A stretch of DNA of 64,000 nt. Origin: Pseudomonadota bacterium (GTDB taxonomy: Bacteria; Pseudomonadota; Alphaproteobacteria; Micavibrionales; Micavibrionaceae). Position 1 is the stretch's first letter, and every line of letters begins with the position of its first letter. This document shows positions 45,660 through 56,785 of the stretch, piece after piece. A program made the position numbers and the translations under genes. The DNA lies in the NCBI GenBank assembly GCA_029558635.1, contig JAKQEE010000052.1, positions 1 to 64,000 of the forward strand, written 5' to 3'. The notes beneath the pieces were generated by a model. The model saw only the letters and a program-made list of their open reading frames with translations, had not been told where the DNA came from and did not search any database.

Positions 45660-47330
45660 ATGCTGAATGCGCTCCACATCAAAAATGTCGTTCTGATCGA
45701 GCACTTATCGCTTTCGTTCTCTGACGGCCTATCGGCTTTGACGGGGGAGACCGGGGCGGGGAAGTCCATTCTTCTTGATTCCTTGGGATTGGCACTGGGC
45801 GCGCGGGCGGAAACATCGTTGGTGCGGCGCGGGTCCGATCAGGCGAGTGTTTCAGCAGAGTTTGATTTGCCTCCGTCCCATCCGGTTCGGGCGTTACTCG
45901 AAGAGCAGGGAATTTCAGTTGGAGACGAGTTGATTTTACGCCGGACGCTGGCGGCGGATGGGCGCAGTCGTGCTTTTATCAATGATGAAAATGTCAGTGC
46001 CGGATTTTTGAAGACGGTTGGGGAGACTCTGGTCGATATTCATGGTCAGTTCGAGACTTATGGCCTTTTAAATCCAGCAACGCATCGTATCGTTTTGGAT
46101 CAATATGCCGGAAATCATGATTTGGTTTCAAAGACTTCTGCGGCTTTCCGACAGTGGAAGGATGAAGAGGGGGCTTTGCTTGCGGCACGCGCCGAGGCAG
46201 AGCTTGCTTTACGGGATGAAGAGTATGTGCGGGCCTGTTGTGAGGAACTGGAAAGTCTGGCTCCCGCTGAGGGTGAGGAAACCGAGCTGGTTGAAAAAAA
46301 GAAAAAGATTCAACATGTTGATGCACTTCGTGAATGTTTTTCCTTTATTGCGGAGGCACTCGGCGGGGAGGCGGGGGCCGATATGCAGATCGGGCAGGCG
46401 TGCCGGATACTTTCCCGCAATCTCGACAAAATCGGTGACGGGGCGCAAGAGCTTCTTGAGACTATGACACAAGCGTCTGAAACGATTCAGGAGGCTCATC
46501 GCCAGTTGGATCGTTTGGTTCATTCTTTGGATGTTGGCGGGCTGGATTTGGAGAGTATCGAAGATCGTCTTTATGCGCTGCGGGCGTGCGCGCGGAAACA
46601 TCATTGCGCGGTTGACGAGTTATCGCAGCGTTTGGACGAGTTTCGCGGCAAGCTGGATCTTGTGGATCGGCAAGATGATGTGCTGGAAAAACTTGAGCGC
46701 AAAGTTCGTGAATCAAAAGAGAAATACAGGCTTTGCGCCGAAGAGCTTCATAAAAAACGCAAGGTCGCAGCGCAACAGCTTGATAAGATTGTCAATTCTG
46801 AATTAAAACCTCTTAAATTAGGCAAATCTGTGTTTGAAACTTCGGTTGAACTGTGTCATTCTGAAAATGCATGGGGAGTTCAGGGCTTTGACGATGTCCG
46901 GTTTCTGGTCGCAACCAATGCATCATCTGATCTGGGTCCGGTTTTCGGGCCTCTCAACAAAATTGCTTCGGGTGGGGAAATGGCGCGCTTTATGCTCGCG
47001 CTGAAGGTCGTTTTGGCCGATTCCATGCCCGGTTCAGGGGTCTTTGTCTTTGACGAGATCGACACCGGTATCGGCGGGGCCACCGCCAGTGCCGTCGGGG
47101 AGCGTTTGGCAAAACTGGCCGAGAAGCATCAGGTGATGGTTGTGACGCATTCGCCGCAAGTCGCTGCTCAGGCTCGCCATCACTGGATGGTGTCCAAGAC
47201 CGGTGGGGTGACCGAGGTTATTTCACTGGAAGGGAAAACCAGACAGGAGGAGATCGCGAGGATGCTCTCGGGCGCCGAAATTACGGGGGAAGCCAGAGCG
47301 GCGGCCGCAAGATTGATGGATACGGGTTAA
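45660..47330 (+). CDS. recN: DNA repair protein RecN
   Basis: This 556-residue SMC-like ATPase is involved in double-strand-break repair. Walker A GETGAGKS is at about 29-36, long coiled coils fill about 150-370, and the ABC signature and Walker B lie in KIASGGEMARFMLALK and GVFVFDEIDTGIGG. Length is typical. It is 20 bases downstream of bamD and likely co-transcribed with it. No SOS box is seen directly upstream. Confidence 0.96.
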   Translation: MLNALHIKNVVLIEHLSLSFSDGLSALTGETGAGKSILLDSLGLALGARAETSLVRRGSDQASVSAEFDLPPSHPVRALLEEQGISVGDELILRRTLAADGRSRAFINDENVSAGFLKTVGETLVDIHGQFETYGLLNPATHRIVLDQYAGNHDLVSKTSAAFRQWKDEEGALLAARAEAELALRDEEYVRACCEELESLAPAEGEETELVEKKKKIQHVDALRECFSFIAEALGGEAGADMQIGQACRILSRNLDKIGDGAQELLETMTQASETIQEAHRQLDRLVHSLDVGGLDLESIEDRLYALRACARKHHCAVDELSQRLDEFRGKLDLVDRQDDVLEKLERKVRESKEKYRLCAEELHKKRKVAAQQLDKIVNSELKPLKLGKSVFETSVELCHSENAWGVQGFDDVRFLVATNASSDLGPVFGPLNKIASGGEMARFMLALKVVLADSMPGSGVFVFDEIDTGIGGATASAVGERLAKLAEKHQVMVVTHSPQVAAQARHHWMVSKTGGVTEVISLEGKTRQEEIARMLSGAEITGEARAAAARLMDTG

Positions 47331-47364
47331 ATATTAATTAAGTAAAGTGTAGTTAGATTGTAGA

Positions 47365-48615
47365 ATGGCCGGAAACTTTCAAATTTCAGATACATTTGCC
47401 GCTACAGGGGAAGACAGCGGGTTTATCGAAGTCGGTAACGGTCATCATCTTCATTACAAGAGAATGGGCAAGCGTGGTGGGATTCCCGTGATCGTCCTGC
47501 ATGGCGGTCCCGGTGGGCAGATGGCTCCTGATATGGGGCTTTATGATCCGGCGGTTTATGATGTTGTCTTTTTCTCCCAGCGCGGATGCGGTGAGTCTTG
47601 GCGTGACGGCAATCCGCAAAAGCCTGACGAGGGAGCTTCTCCTGAAGACATGCGCTCTTACTATCTGCGCAAAATCGAAAATGAAAGCGGGTACAACACC
47701 ATTCCTCACCTGATTGAAGATGTCGAGGCGGTGCGTCATGCGTTCTGGCCCGACAAACAAGTCAATGTTTCCGGCGGGTCATGGGGTGGGTCTTTGGCGA
47801 TGCTGTATGCAGTTTATTATCCCCAGCATGTGGACCGGTTGTTGCTTAGGGCGACATCGTTGATCGAGTTGTGCGGGTCGATGAATCCTGCCGACAAAGT
47901 GGCAACCCAGCGCCAGTTTGATAAAAATATACATTTTCAACGGTTCTATGCCAAGATGGAAGAGCTCGATGGGCGGGATTTTCCGTTTAGCGAAATTATG
48001 GAGCGTCTTTATTACGGGCTTCACGATATCGGCAACCGTGCGTGGACGGACGAGCAGAAATGGGAAGCCTCCTGTGCTTGGCGTCACTGGAATCAGGATT
48101 TGTCGTTCAAAGGCGGTGCGCCGGAGAGCGTTCATATCGCGGTCGATCGCGATATGGAACGTACGCTGAAAATTGCATCTATTTTTTCCTATTATTCGGA
48201 GATTGAATATCCAAAATTCGGTCCCCGGTTTCTGGAACAGAATTTGCCTGGGCTAATCGGGAATATTCGTGTCGATTTTGTTCACGGGTTCGGCGATGAA
48301 ATTTGCCCGCTGAAAAATGCCATGGATGCCGCAACGTGGATCAGTGGCGAAGATTGCACGCTTGACATGCTTCATGCCGTCGGTTTCTGGACCAGTAATG
48401 ACGGCAAGGTTCGTGTATTCCCGACCCAGACGGGGCATTCCGAAAAAGACAAGGGGATGGGGTATGTTTTGAAGGCTGTTACGGAAGATTGGAGAGGGAG
48501 GGACGCTGCATTGCAAGACCTTTATCCGGCACTTGTTCCTTATGTTCCCGTTCAGGATACCGCAGTTCTGGTTGTTCAACAACTTCAAGACGGTCAAGCT
48601 GTCCGACTTCTCTGA
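47365..48615 (+). CDS. Proline iminopeptidase-like alpha/beta hydrolase
   Basis: This 416-residue protein resembles peptidase family S33. The oxyanion motif is HGGPGGQMAPDM (about 46-57), followed by the characteristic FFSQRGCGES, the nucleophile elbow GGSWGGSLAM (Ser about 137), an acid in VHGFGDEICP and the catalytic histidine near QTGHSEKD. Proline iminopeptidases release N-terminal proline from peptides. It is longer than the usual 310-320 residues, through an extended lid and C-terminal tail, so the substrate may differ. It follows recN closely on the same strand. Confidence 0.85.
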   Translation: MAGNFQISDTFAATGEDSGFIEVGNGHHLHYKRMGKRGGIPVIVLHGGPGGQMAPDMGLYDPAVYDVVFFSQRGCGESWRDGNPQKPDEGASPEDMRSYYLRKIENESGYNTIPHLIEDVEAVRHAFWPDKQVNVSGGSWGGSLAMLYAVYYPQHVDRLLLRATSLIELCGSMNPADKVATQRQFDKNIHFQRFYAKMEELDGRDFPFSEIMERLYYGLHDIGNRAWTDEQKWEASCAWRHWNQDLSFKGGAPESVHIAVDRDMERTLKIASIFSYYSEIEYPKFGPRFLEQNLPGLIGNIRVDFVHGFGDEICPLKNAMDAATWISGEDCTLDMLHAVGFWTSNDGKVRVFPTQTGHSEKDKGMGYVLKAVTEDWRGRDAALQDLYPALVPYVPVQDTAVLVVQQLQDGQAVRLL

Positions 48616-48661
48616 TTTCCTGTTATTATTTCCCTGTTTCCCTGTCCTCGAATCCTGCTAA

Positions 48662-50976
<2,315 letters not shown>

Positions 50977-51000
50977 GTGGAAACTCCGGTCACAAGTAGG

Positions 51001-52041
51001 TTAGAGGATAAACGATTTTCCTTTGTCGTCCTTATTAAAAACATTATTCTCGAGAAAAGTAAAGAAGCGGTCAAGAAAAGCCGATCTGTATTCATCTTTC
51101 TCCATCAGAATTTCGTGGCTGGCCCCATCAAGCTCCTGTAATTCGCAGTTTTTAATATGGCTTGCGGCTTTGCGCTTGGCTTTATTGCTGACCCGAAGGT
51201 CATTTCCAGCCAGTGCGATGAAAACAGGGACATCAATCTTTTCCAGATAATCTTTCTTTTTCAAAAGCAGGCATGAATTTACGGCATCATACAGCCATTT
51301 GTTGGTCGGGCTTCCGGTGGCCAGATGTGAATATTCGGGGTGCAACAAGAAGGCGTTTTGCAACGTTCCGCGTTCCGGATCATGTGTGTAATAGTTGGGT
51401 ATTCGGGTTCTGTTGCGGAATTCCTCGTGCCAGTCGCTTCCCCCTGAAACATAGGCAGTGGGTCGTAAGGCCATAAATTTGACAAGTAATTTTGTGACAA
51501 AATCCGGTATGGGATCAAAGGTTTTGATTTTAATCATCGGCGCAGTCATTACGGCGGCACAAAAAATTTGTTGGCCACGACTGGTCTTGTTGTATTCGAC
51601 GAGATAGCGCAGCGCCAGATGTCCGCCCATCGAATGACCGAACAGAATCATCGGCAAACGTTTGTGGTTATCTTCGGCATCAATTGCCGCCGAGAGAACG
51701 ATTTCATCCACCAGTATATGAATGTCTTTCAGGAGTTCATCGAACCCTGCCGAGTGGCGTTTGTGCGGATTGTCGAGATAACGTCCCGAACCGCCCTGTC
51801 CGGGAAGGTCGATAATGATCGGTTTGATGTTTCTGGATTCCAGATCGTGACAGAACTCGAAATATTTTTCGCCGAAATCCCCCAGTCCGCCCAGAATGAG
51901 AACGATGGCGCTGTATATTTTGCGCGAGCGGGGTTGGCCGTAGCGGATTTTGATGCCGTTCAGAGTGCGAAAACTCCAATCCCAGTTTTCGGGTGGCTGG
52001 AACCGCGGTTGGGAGAGGATGGGATGGGTGTCGTCGATCAT
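51001..52041 (-). CDS. Lysophospholipase-like alpha/beta hydrolase
   Basis: This 346-residue protein belongs to the Hydrolase_4/PldB group. It has VLILGGLGDFGEKYFEF at the oxyanion region (about 47-63), IIDLPGQGGSGR, the nucleophile elbow FGHSMGGHLALRY (Ser about 137), an acid in FIALAGNDLRVS and a histidine in LDGASHEILME. The family hydrolyses lysophospholipids or monoacylglycerols. There is no signal peptide. It lies 24 bases upstream of the small gene at 50752-50976 on the same strand. Confidence 0.85.
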   Translation of the reverse strand: MIDDTHPILSQPRFQPPENWDWSFRTLNGIKIRYGQPRSRKIYSAIVLILGGLGDFGEKYFEFCHDLESRNIKPIIIDLPGQGGSGRYLDNPHKRHSAGFDELLKDIHILVDEIVLSAAIDAEDNHKRLPMILFGHSMGGHLALRYLVEYNKTSRGQQIFCAAVMTAPMIKIKTFDPIPDFVTKLLVKFMALRPTAYVSGGSDWHEEFRNRTRIPNYYTHDPERGTLQNAFLLHPEYSHLATGSPTNKWLYDAVNSCLLLKKKDYLEKIDVPVFIALAGNDLRVSNKAKRKAASHIKNCELQELDGASHEILMEKDEYRSAFLDRFFTFLENNVFNKDDKGKSFIL

Positions 52042-52120
52042 GATAGTCTTTCAAATTTGCTTTCGGACGGCGTTATCTCACTCCTAGCCTAGGTCCACTG
52101 GGCGATATTTTCGGGGTGCA

Positions 52121-52483
52121 TTATGGCTCTGGTGGGGCGTTCGGGACGAGATTTCCCGAAATATACCATGTTTTGTCCGCCAGGTCAGGGAAATTTGCAC
52201 GTTTGGCGGGATGTCCCTTTAATAGTTCGTTTGGTGTATTTTTCTTTTTTTGCAGCCGTTCCATGCGAATGCGGGTTTCAACCGCGCGCAGAAACGCGCG
52301 GTGGCGGGTCAAAAGCGAAAAGAATTCGATTCCGGCGCGGGAGCGGAAACCGTGTTTGGTGGCATTGAGGGCGGAACGGGATTTGCCTTGAGCGGTGCGC
52401 GGGCCGGTGGAGCTGGTCCACGGTTTCCATTTCCTGATGGCGGCACTTTGTCTGGCGCGTTCTTCCGGTGTCCAGTGGCGCAT
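52121..52483 (-). CDS. Hypothetical protein with TGPRTxxGKxxSxxNAxKHG motif
   Basis: This 120-residue basic protein contains STGPRTAQGKSRSALNATKH followed by GFRSR. This motif recurs in many small bacterial proteins of unknown role, often linked in genomes to phage- or DNA-related genes. The rest is basic and helical with a TPEERARQSAAIRKWKPW opening. It begins two bases after the stop of the gene at 52486-52788, so the two are translationally coupled. A nucleic-acid-binding role is possible from its charge but not shown. Confidence 0.65.
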   Translation of the reverse strand: MRHWTPEERARQSAAIRKWKPWTSSTGPRTAQGKSRSALNATKHGFRSRAGIEFFSLLTRHRAFLRAVETRIRMERLQKKKNTPNELLKGHPAKRANFPDLADKTWYISGNLVPNAPPEP

Positions 52484-52485
52484 CG

Positions 52486-52788
52486 TCAGTCTTTTTGTTG
52501 GGAGTCGAGCAGATTATGGGTACGCAAGGCCCGTACGCATTGGCTTTGGGCGCGGAGGGCCGCCATATAATATCTCGACGGGTCCAGACTTTTTTCCGAT
52601 TTCTCCAGAAGACGGTGAAAGGCTGTGTTGAGCGTTAAGGCCTGAAGTTTCAGCAGGTCTTTCAGTTGGTCCGTGGAGAGCGCATTGGTGAGTTCGGATT
52701 TGTCCATCGGGACTTTGCCCATTTTTTCCATCATCCGCGAGATGGTGTGGTGGGCCATTTGTTGACCCGATGTGTCGTTGGTATCCAT
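52486..52788 (-). CDS. Hypothetical helical protein
   Basis: This 100-residue soluble protein was not recognised. Helical segments include LSTDQLKDLLKLQALTLNTA and YYMAALRAQSQCVRALRTHN. It is the upstream member of a two-gene unit with the TGPRT-motif protein, separated by two bases. The pairing suggests the two work together. Confidence 0.6.
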   Translation of the reverse strand: MDTNDTSGQQMAHHTISRMMEKMGKVPMDKSELTNALSTDQLKDLLKLQALTLNTAFHRLLEKSEKSLDPSRYYMAALRAQSQCVRALRTHNLLDSQQKD

Positions 52789-52853
52789 TCGGCCTATGAT
52801 AGGAATAAAATCTTATTTGTCAAGGGAATTCGGATGACTAGATAACCGGATGT

Positions 52854-53501
52854 TTAGGCGTTTTGTTTCAGGGACCAGATGACCTTGTTGTCTTCGGCGG
52901 CTTTCAGGGCGAGGGTAAAGTCGTAGCTTCGCGCGGTCAGGCCCAGAATATAAGGGTGCACGAGGCGGGGGTCGAGGTCGGCCACGGGCAAGGTTCCGGC
53001 CAAGGCGGCTTCGACATTTTCACGGACTTTGGCATCCGGCCCTTCCGCTGTCACCAGCAATTCTTTTCCTGAACCCGGATCGGCGAAAACCGTGCCGCCT
53101 TTGGGCAGGTTTTCAAGGGCGAGGAGGAGCGTTCCCATCAGGATTTTGGCCGCGCCTGTGGCTTTTATATCAATGCCCAGCGGACCGTAGGGGTCCCAGC
53201 TCTGGCGGACTTTACCATCGGTGCGGACCAGTGCACCGAACGCTTTCTGGATGTCTTCGGGTTTCAGATTGCCGTCGCGACCGCCTGCGCCGTAGGCAAT
53301 GCGGAAGGCCTGCAATCTTGCTCCGGCAGAGGCTGCGCTGTGGCCGATCAGCTCGGTCGCCTGCTTCGTTGCGTCGGGGTCGTCGGCTGCATCTTCCATG
53401 AATTCCAGCCCGTTATTGATCGCCCCTACGGGCGACACCAGATCGTGGCAGATGCGCGAGGCCAGAAGTTCAAGCAGGGTGGTGGTATCTTGTTGGGACA
53501 T
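52854..53501 (-). CDS. chpT: Histidine phosphotransferase ChpT
   Basis: This protein of about 215 residues has the phospho-acceptor histidine in LLASRICHDLVSPVGAINNG (His19 from the chosen start), a DHp-like helical pair and a degenerate ATPase-like C-terminal domain without nucleotide motifs. ChpT relays phosphate from CckA to CtrA and CpdR. I chose the ATG at 53501 because GGAGA precedes it and homologues begin close to this point. A longer frame from 53615 would run into the divergent gene's promoter. cckA is 31 kb away in this window. Confidence 0.9.
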   Translation of the reverse strand: MSQQDTTTLLELLASRICHDLVSPVGAINNGLEFMEDAADDPDATKQATELIGHSAASAGARLQAFRIAYGAGGRDGNLKPEDIQKAFGALVRTDGKVRQSWDPYGPLGIDIKATGAAKILMGTLLLALENLPKGGTVFADPGSGKELLVTAEGPDAKVRENVEAALAGTLPVADLDPRLVHPYILGLTARSYDFTLALKAAEDNKVIWSLKQNA

Positions 53502-53633
53502 TTTATGAATTCTCCGATTTCGGGCGTTAACCTTTGCAAAAAACAGGTGATTCGCCAAGGGGGGTGTGGAAAAGCCTGTAAATTTAACCCTTTTTTTCTT
53601 GGTGGGATTATACAAAATGATTATGGTGAGCCC

Positions 53634-55916
53634 ATGGATGACATTACTGGAAAAAAATTCAGTCTTCAGGACTGGGTCACTCGTCGCGCGGCGAATCAGT
53701 CGGGCGGGGTGGCTGCGCGGGGGGCGGCGGTCGAGCCGTTATCAATCAAGAAAGCCGTGAATGGCGACGATGTTCACGAGATCGTCCAAGATGAGTCTGT
53801 GACGATCACGACCGTGAGTGTCGAAGAGACTGCGCCGGCAGCAACCGAAGCCGAAAGCAAATCCAGCCATGCCGAAGTGCTGGCCAAAGACGTTCTCTCC
53901 AAAGTCGAGGCGCGCGCTGCCAATCCGGTTCAACAATTGCAAATCGTCCGCTTGCTCAGCGACCTCGGCGAGCGGTTGCGCCAAAGCGAAAAAGAACGCG
54001 AGATCCTGTGGAAAGAAATTGAAGTTTGCCGCAAGCAGATCGACGGTCTTGAATCCAAGAATTCGGAATCCAAAAAAGCTTACCTGTCGCTCGAAGAGGC
54101 TGCGGCGGGCAAGGAAGATTTTATCAAGGGGCTTCTCGATAAACAGGCCGAGCTTGAAACGTTACTCAAGAGTCAGAATGAGGCTCTAGCGCAAAACAAA
54201 TCCGAGAACGAAAAATTCGAAGAGCGCCTCGACCAGAAACTCAGCGGGATCGAAACCGCTACCGGAAGCGCCATCGTCCGGATCGAGGACGCTCTGGCCG
54301 AAAATAATAAATTGTCCAAGCGGATTGAACAGCTTTCCCAAGATAAAGCTCGTCTCAATCACAAGCTCGAGGTGATGGAAGAAACTCTCAAACAAACGCA
54401 AGAAACTTTGAAGGCCAAGGCCCTTGTGCTGTTGACCGATCAGGCGCTTGCGGCTAAAACTTCTGCGCCGCAGGTTCAGGCGTGGACCGGAGACGATACG
54501 CTCCGCATGTCGAAAATCGGCGAGGGCAGTGCTGTCCCTTCGAACGGGCCGGTGTCCGATATTGCTGCGTCGATCAAACAGGGTAAGAAGGAGAAAACTT
54601 CCGACATGAATAATACGGCGTTTCTGGCAGCACTGGTTGTTTTGGGAATTGCGGGCGGCGTTTTGCTCAGCCAGATCAATTTCAAATCTCTGCCGTCCGT
54701 TTCATGGTCGAAAGAGTCCGGTGCCAAGGCAGTTGAAGTTCCTGCCGCTGCGGATTCCGCTCAGGACGAGCAACTCGAGCCTGCCGATCAGGACGTTTTG
54801 ATGTCGGATATCGCCAAGCTCGCCAACCAGATCGAGCCAGCCACCCGCGCGGAAGAGAAACCCGACGCGGCAGATCTTTCTGTTCCGCATGACGATGTGG
54901 AGATCAGCGAGTTCGACAAGGCAATTGACGCCGAAGATCAGGCTTTGGAACGGTTTCAGGCCGAAAAGCCCGCCGGTGAACTAAGCGCGCGTATTAAACC
55001 GGATAAAGCATTACCAAAATCCGTTCGTGAAATTGAAGCCAAAGCTTTTGACGGCAATGCCGCGTCCCAACATGATCTGGCTGCGATCTATACTGCCGGT
55101 CATATGGGCGTGAAAGTCAATTACGAGCGCGCGGCCAAATGGTTTACCGAGGCTGCGTATCAGAATGTCGCCAATGCGCAATATAATCTCGGCGTTTTGT
55201 ATCATCAGGGTCTGGGTGTGGCCAAAAATGTCGGCAAAGCCATCGACTTGTACCGCGTCGCGGCGGCTAACGGACATCCCGAAGCCGAATACAATCTGGC
55301 GATTGCGTATATCGAAGGAGTCGGTTCGGAATATAATCCGCAAATCGCTGCCGTCTACTTCCAAAAATCGGCAAGCGGTGGTGTGGTCGAAGCGGCTTAT
55401 AACCTTGGTCTCTTGCACGAGAACGGTTTGCTGGGCGAATCTCAACCTGACGAGGCTGTGTTCTGGTATACGCTTGCGGCCAATAAAGGTGACGAGCAGG
55501 CTAAGGCCGCCTTAAAACAGATCAAGACGCAGCTCAGCATGAGCGATGAAGATGCCGAGCGCATCGTCGAGCGGATTGCCAAAACCAAGCCCGGGTTTGT
55601 CAATGATGCCGGAAAGGCCGCGTTGCCCGATCCGGTCAAGCTTCCGGCTGTTTCGTCAGATGAAAAGAGTGCAGGTGGTTCCGCTTTGATCAAAGAATTG
55701 GCCATTGATCCGATGACCGTTTCGCAAATTCAGGAACAGTTGATCCGTTTGGGGCTTTACAAAGGGATGCCCAATGGCGAGATGTCGTCGTCCGTGACGG
55801 AGGCCATCAAAACCTATCAGGCACAGCATGGATTGAAAATGGACGGTTTCCCGACCGACACTTTGCTGGTGTATATCCTGACCAATGAATCAGAACCGGC
55901 TGCCGGCACGGAATAA
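53634..55916 (+). CDS. PodJ-like polar localization protein (coiled coil, Sel1, peptidoglycan-binding)
   Basis: This 760-residue protein starts at the ATG at 53634 (MDDITGKKFSLQDWV). A long cytoplasmic coiled coil covers about 100-270. One transmembrane helix lies at about 328-346 (AFLAALVVLGIAGGVLLSQI). The periplasmic part has Sel1/TPR-like repeats at about 470-630 (AQYNLGVLYHQGLGVAKN; AEYNLAIAYIEGVG; AAYNLGLLHENGLL) and a peptidoglycan-binding domain at about 692-748. Caulobacter PodJ, which organises the flagellar/pilus pole, has the same domain order. It is divergent from chpT, with about 130 bases between them. The name is by architecture; sequence-level orthology is not proven. Confidence 0.82.
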   Translation: MDDITGKKFSLQDWVTRRAANQSGGVAARGAAVEPLSIKKAVNGDDVHEIVQDESVTITTVSVEETAPAATEAESKSSHAEVLAKDVLSKVEARAANPVQQLQIVRLLSDLGERLRQSEKEREILWKEIEVCRKQIDGLESKNSESKKAYLSLEEAAAGKEDFIKGLLDKQAELETLLKSQNEALAQNKSENEKFEERLDQKLSGIETATGSAIVRIEDALAENNKLSKRIEQLSQDKARLNHKLEVMEETLKQTQETLKAKALVLLTDQALAAKTSAPQVQAWTGDDTLRMSKIGEGSAVPSNGPVSDIAASIKQGKKEKTSDMNNTAFLAALVVLGIAGGVLLSQINFKSLPSVSWSKESGAKAVEVPAAADSAQDEQLEPADQDVLMSDIAKLANQIEPATRAEEKPDAADLSVPHDDVEISEFDKAIDAEDQALERFQAEKPAGELSARIKPDKALPKSVREIEAKAFDGNAASQHDLAAIYTAGHMGVKVNYERAAKWFTEAAYQNVANAQYNLGVLYHQGLGVAKNVGKAIDLYRVAAANGHPEAEYNLAIAYIEGVGSEYNPQIAAVYFQKSASGGVVEAAYNLGLLHENGLLGESQPDEAVFWYTLAANKGDEQAKAALKQIKTQLSMSDEDAERIVERIAKTKPGFVNDAGKAALPDPVKLPAVSSDEKSAGGSALIKELAIDPMTVSQIQEQLIRLGLYKGMPNGEMSSSVTEAIKTYQAQHGLKMDGFPTDTLLVYILTNESEPAAGTE

Positions 55917-55921
55917 TTATT

Positions 55922-56785
55922 TTAAAGAGTATTTGTTTCGACAACCCACCAGTGAGGATGGGTTGTTTTTATTTGCGCGGCGGCGGTGCTGGCCGCTTGC
56001 GTGGTCGGAAAAATGCCGAAACAAGTCGCGCCGCTTCCCGACAGACGCGAGAGCAGACAGTCCGGTTGTTTACCGATTTCTTCCAGAACTTCGGCGATAA
56101 CGGGTTCGGTTTTGATCGCGGGTGCGGTCAGGTCGTTGGTTGTGCGGGCGTTTAGAAAATCCGCAAGGTCCTTCGGTGTGTCGAATTTATCCAGCCAAGA
56201 AACGGGTGCGGAAAAATTTTCCATCGAGAGGTTTTTGTAAACGGTTGGTGTCGCGCAATGTTTGCGCGGGTTCACCAGCAGCAGCGGGCAGGGCGGCAAA
56301 TACGGCGTGTCTTTTGTAATGTCGTTTCCAGTGCCGCGCATGATGACCGGATGAGGCGCGTGAAGGCAGGCGGTGATGTCGCTGCCCAACGCGGAGGTGA
56401 TGCCTGATAAATCGGCCTGTATGCCGTAGATCTCCGCCATTTCTTTGAGAAGAGTGGCGCAATCGCTTGACCCGCCACCCAATCCGCCACCGACGGGAAT
56501 GTTTTTCTCAAGAGTGATGCGGAAGGGGAAATTCTTTCCGGTTTTTTCCGAGAGGGCCGCAATGGATTTTGTTATCAGATTGTCTTCGGGAAGCTCACCC
56601 GCCAGTTCCCGTGCGAACGGGCCGGTGATGTGAAGCGAAAATTTTTCAGATGGTTCGATGGTGATATTGTCGCCAAATGCGGTAAAGGCCACCAGTGAAT
56701 CGAGTAAGTGATAGTTGTTTTCCGTTTTGCCCAGAACATGCAGATGCAAGTTGATCTTTGCAGGGGCAGTGAAAACCCTAGTCAT
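55922..56785 (-). CDS. ispE: 4-diphosphocytidyl-2-C-methyl-D-erythritol kinase
   Basis: This 287-residue GHMP kinase acts in the non-mevalonate isoprenoid pathway. The N-terminal APAKINLHLHVLGK, the ATP loop PVGGGLGGGSSDCA (about 106-119) and the C-terminal LSGSGATCFGIF are all present. Its start overlaps the end of the TPR lipoprotein gene by eight bases, so translation is coupled. The TPR/ispE pairing recurs in alphaproteobacteria. Confidence 0.96.
   Translation of the reverse strand: MTRVFTAPAKINLHLHVLGKTENNYHLLDSLVAFTAFGDNITIEPSEKFSLHITGPFARELAGELPEDNLITKSIAALSEKTGKNFPFRITLEKNIPVGGGLGGGSSDCATLLKEMAEIYGIQADLSGITSALGSDITACLHAPHPVIMRGTGNDITKDTPYLPPCPLLLVNPRKHCATPTVYKNLSMENFSAPVSWLDKFDTPKDLADFLNARTTNDLTAPAIKTEPVIAEVLEEIGKQPDCLLSRLSGSGATCFGIFPTTQAASTAAAQIKTTHPHWWVVETNTL

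Noticed and set aside
53340..53633. N-terminal extension of the PodJ-like protein
   Set aside because: The added frame lies antisense to chpT and lacks conserved features; the ATG at 53634 begins the recognisable protein.
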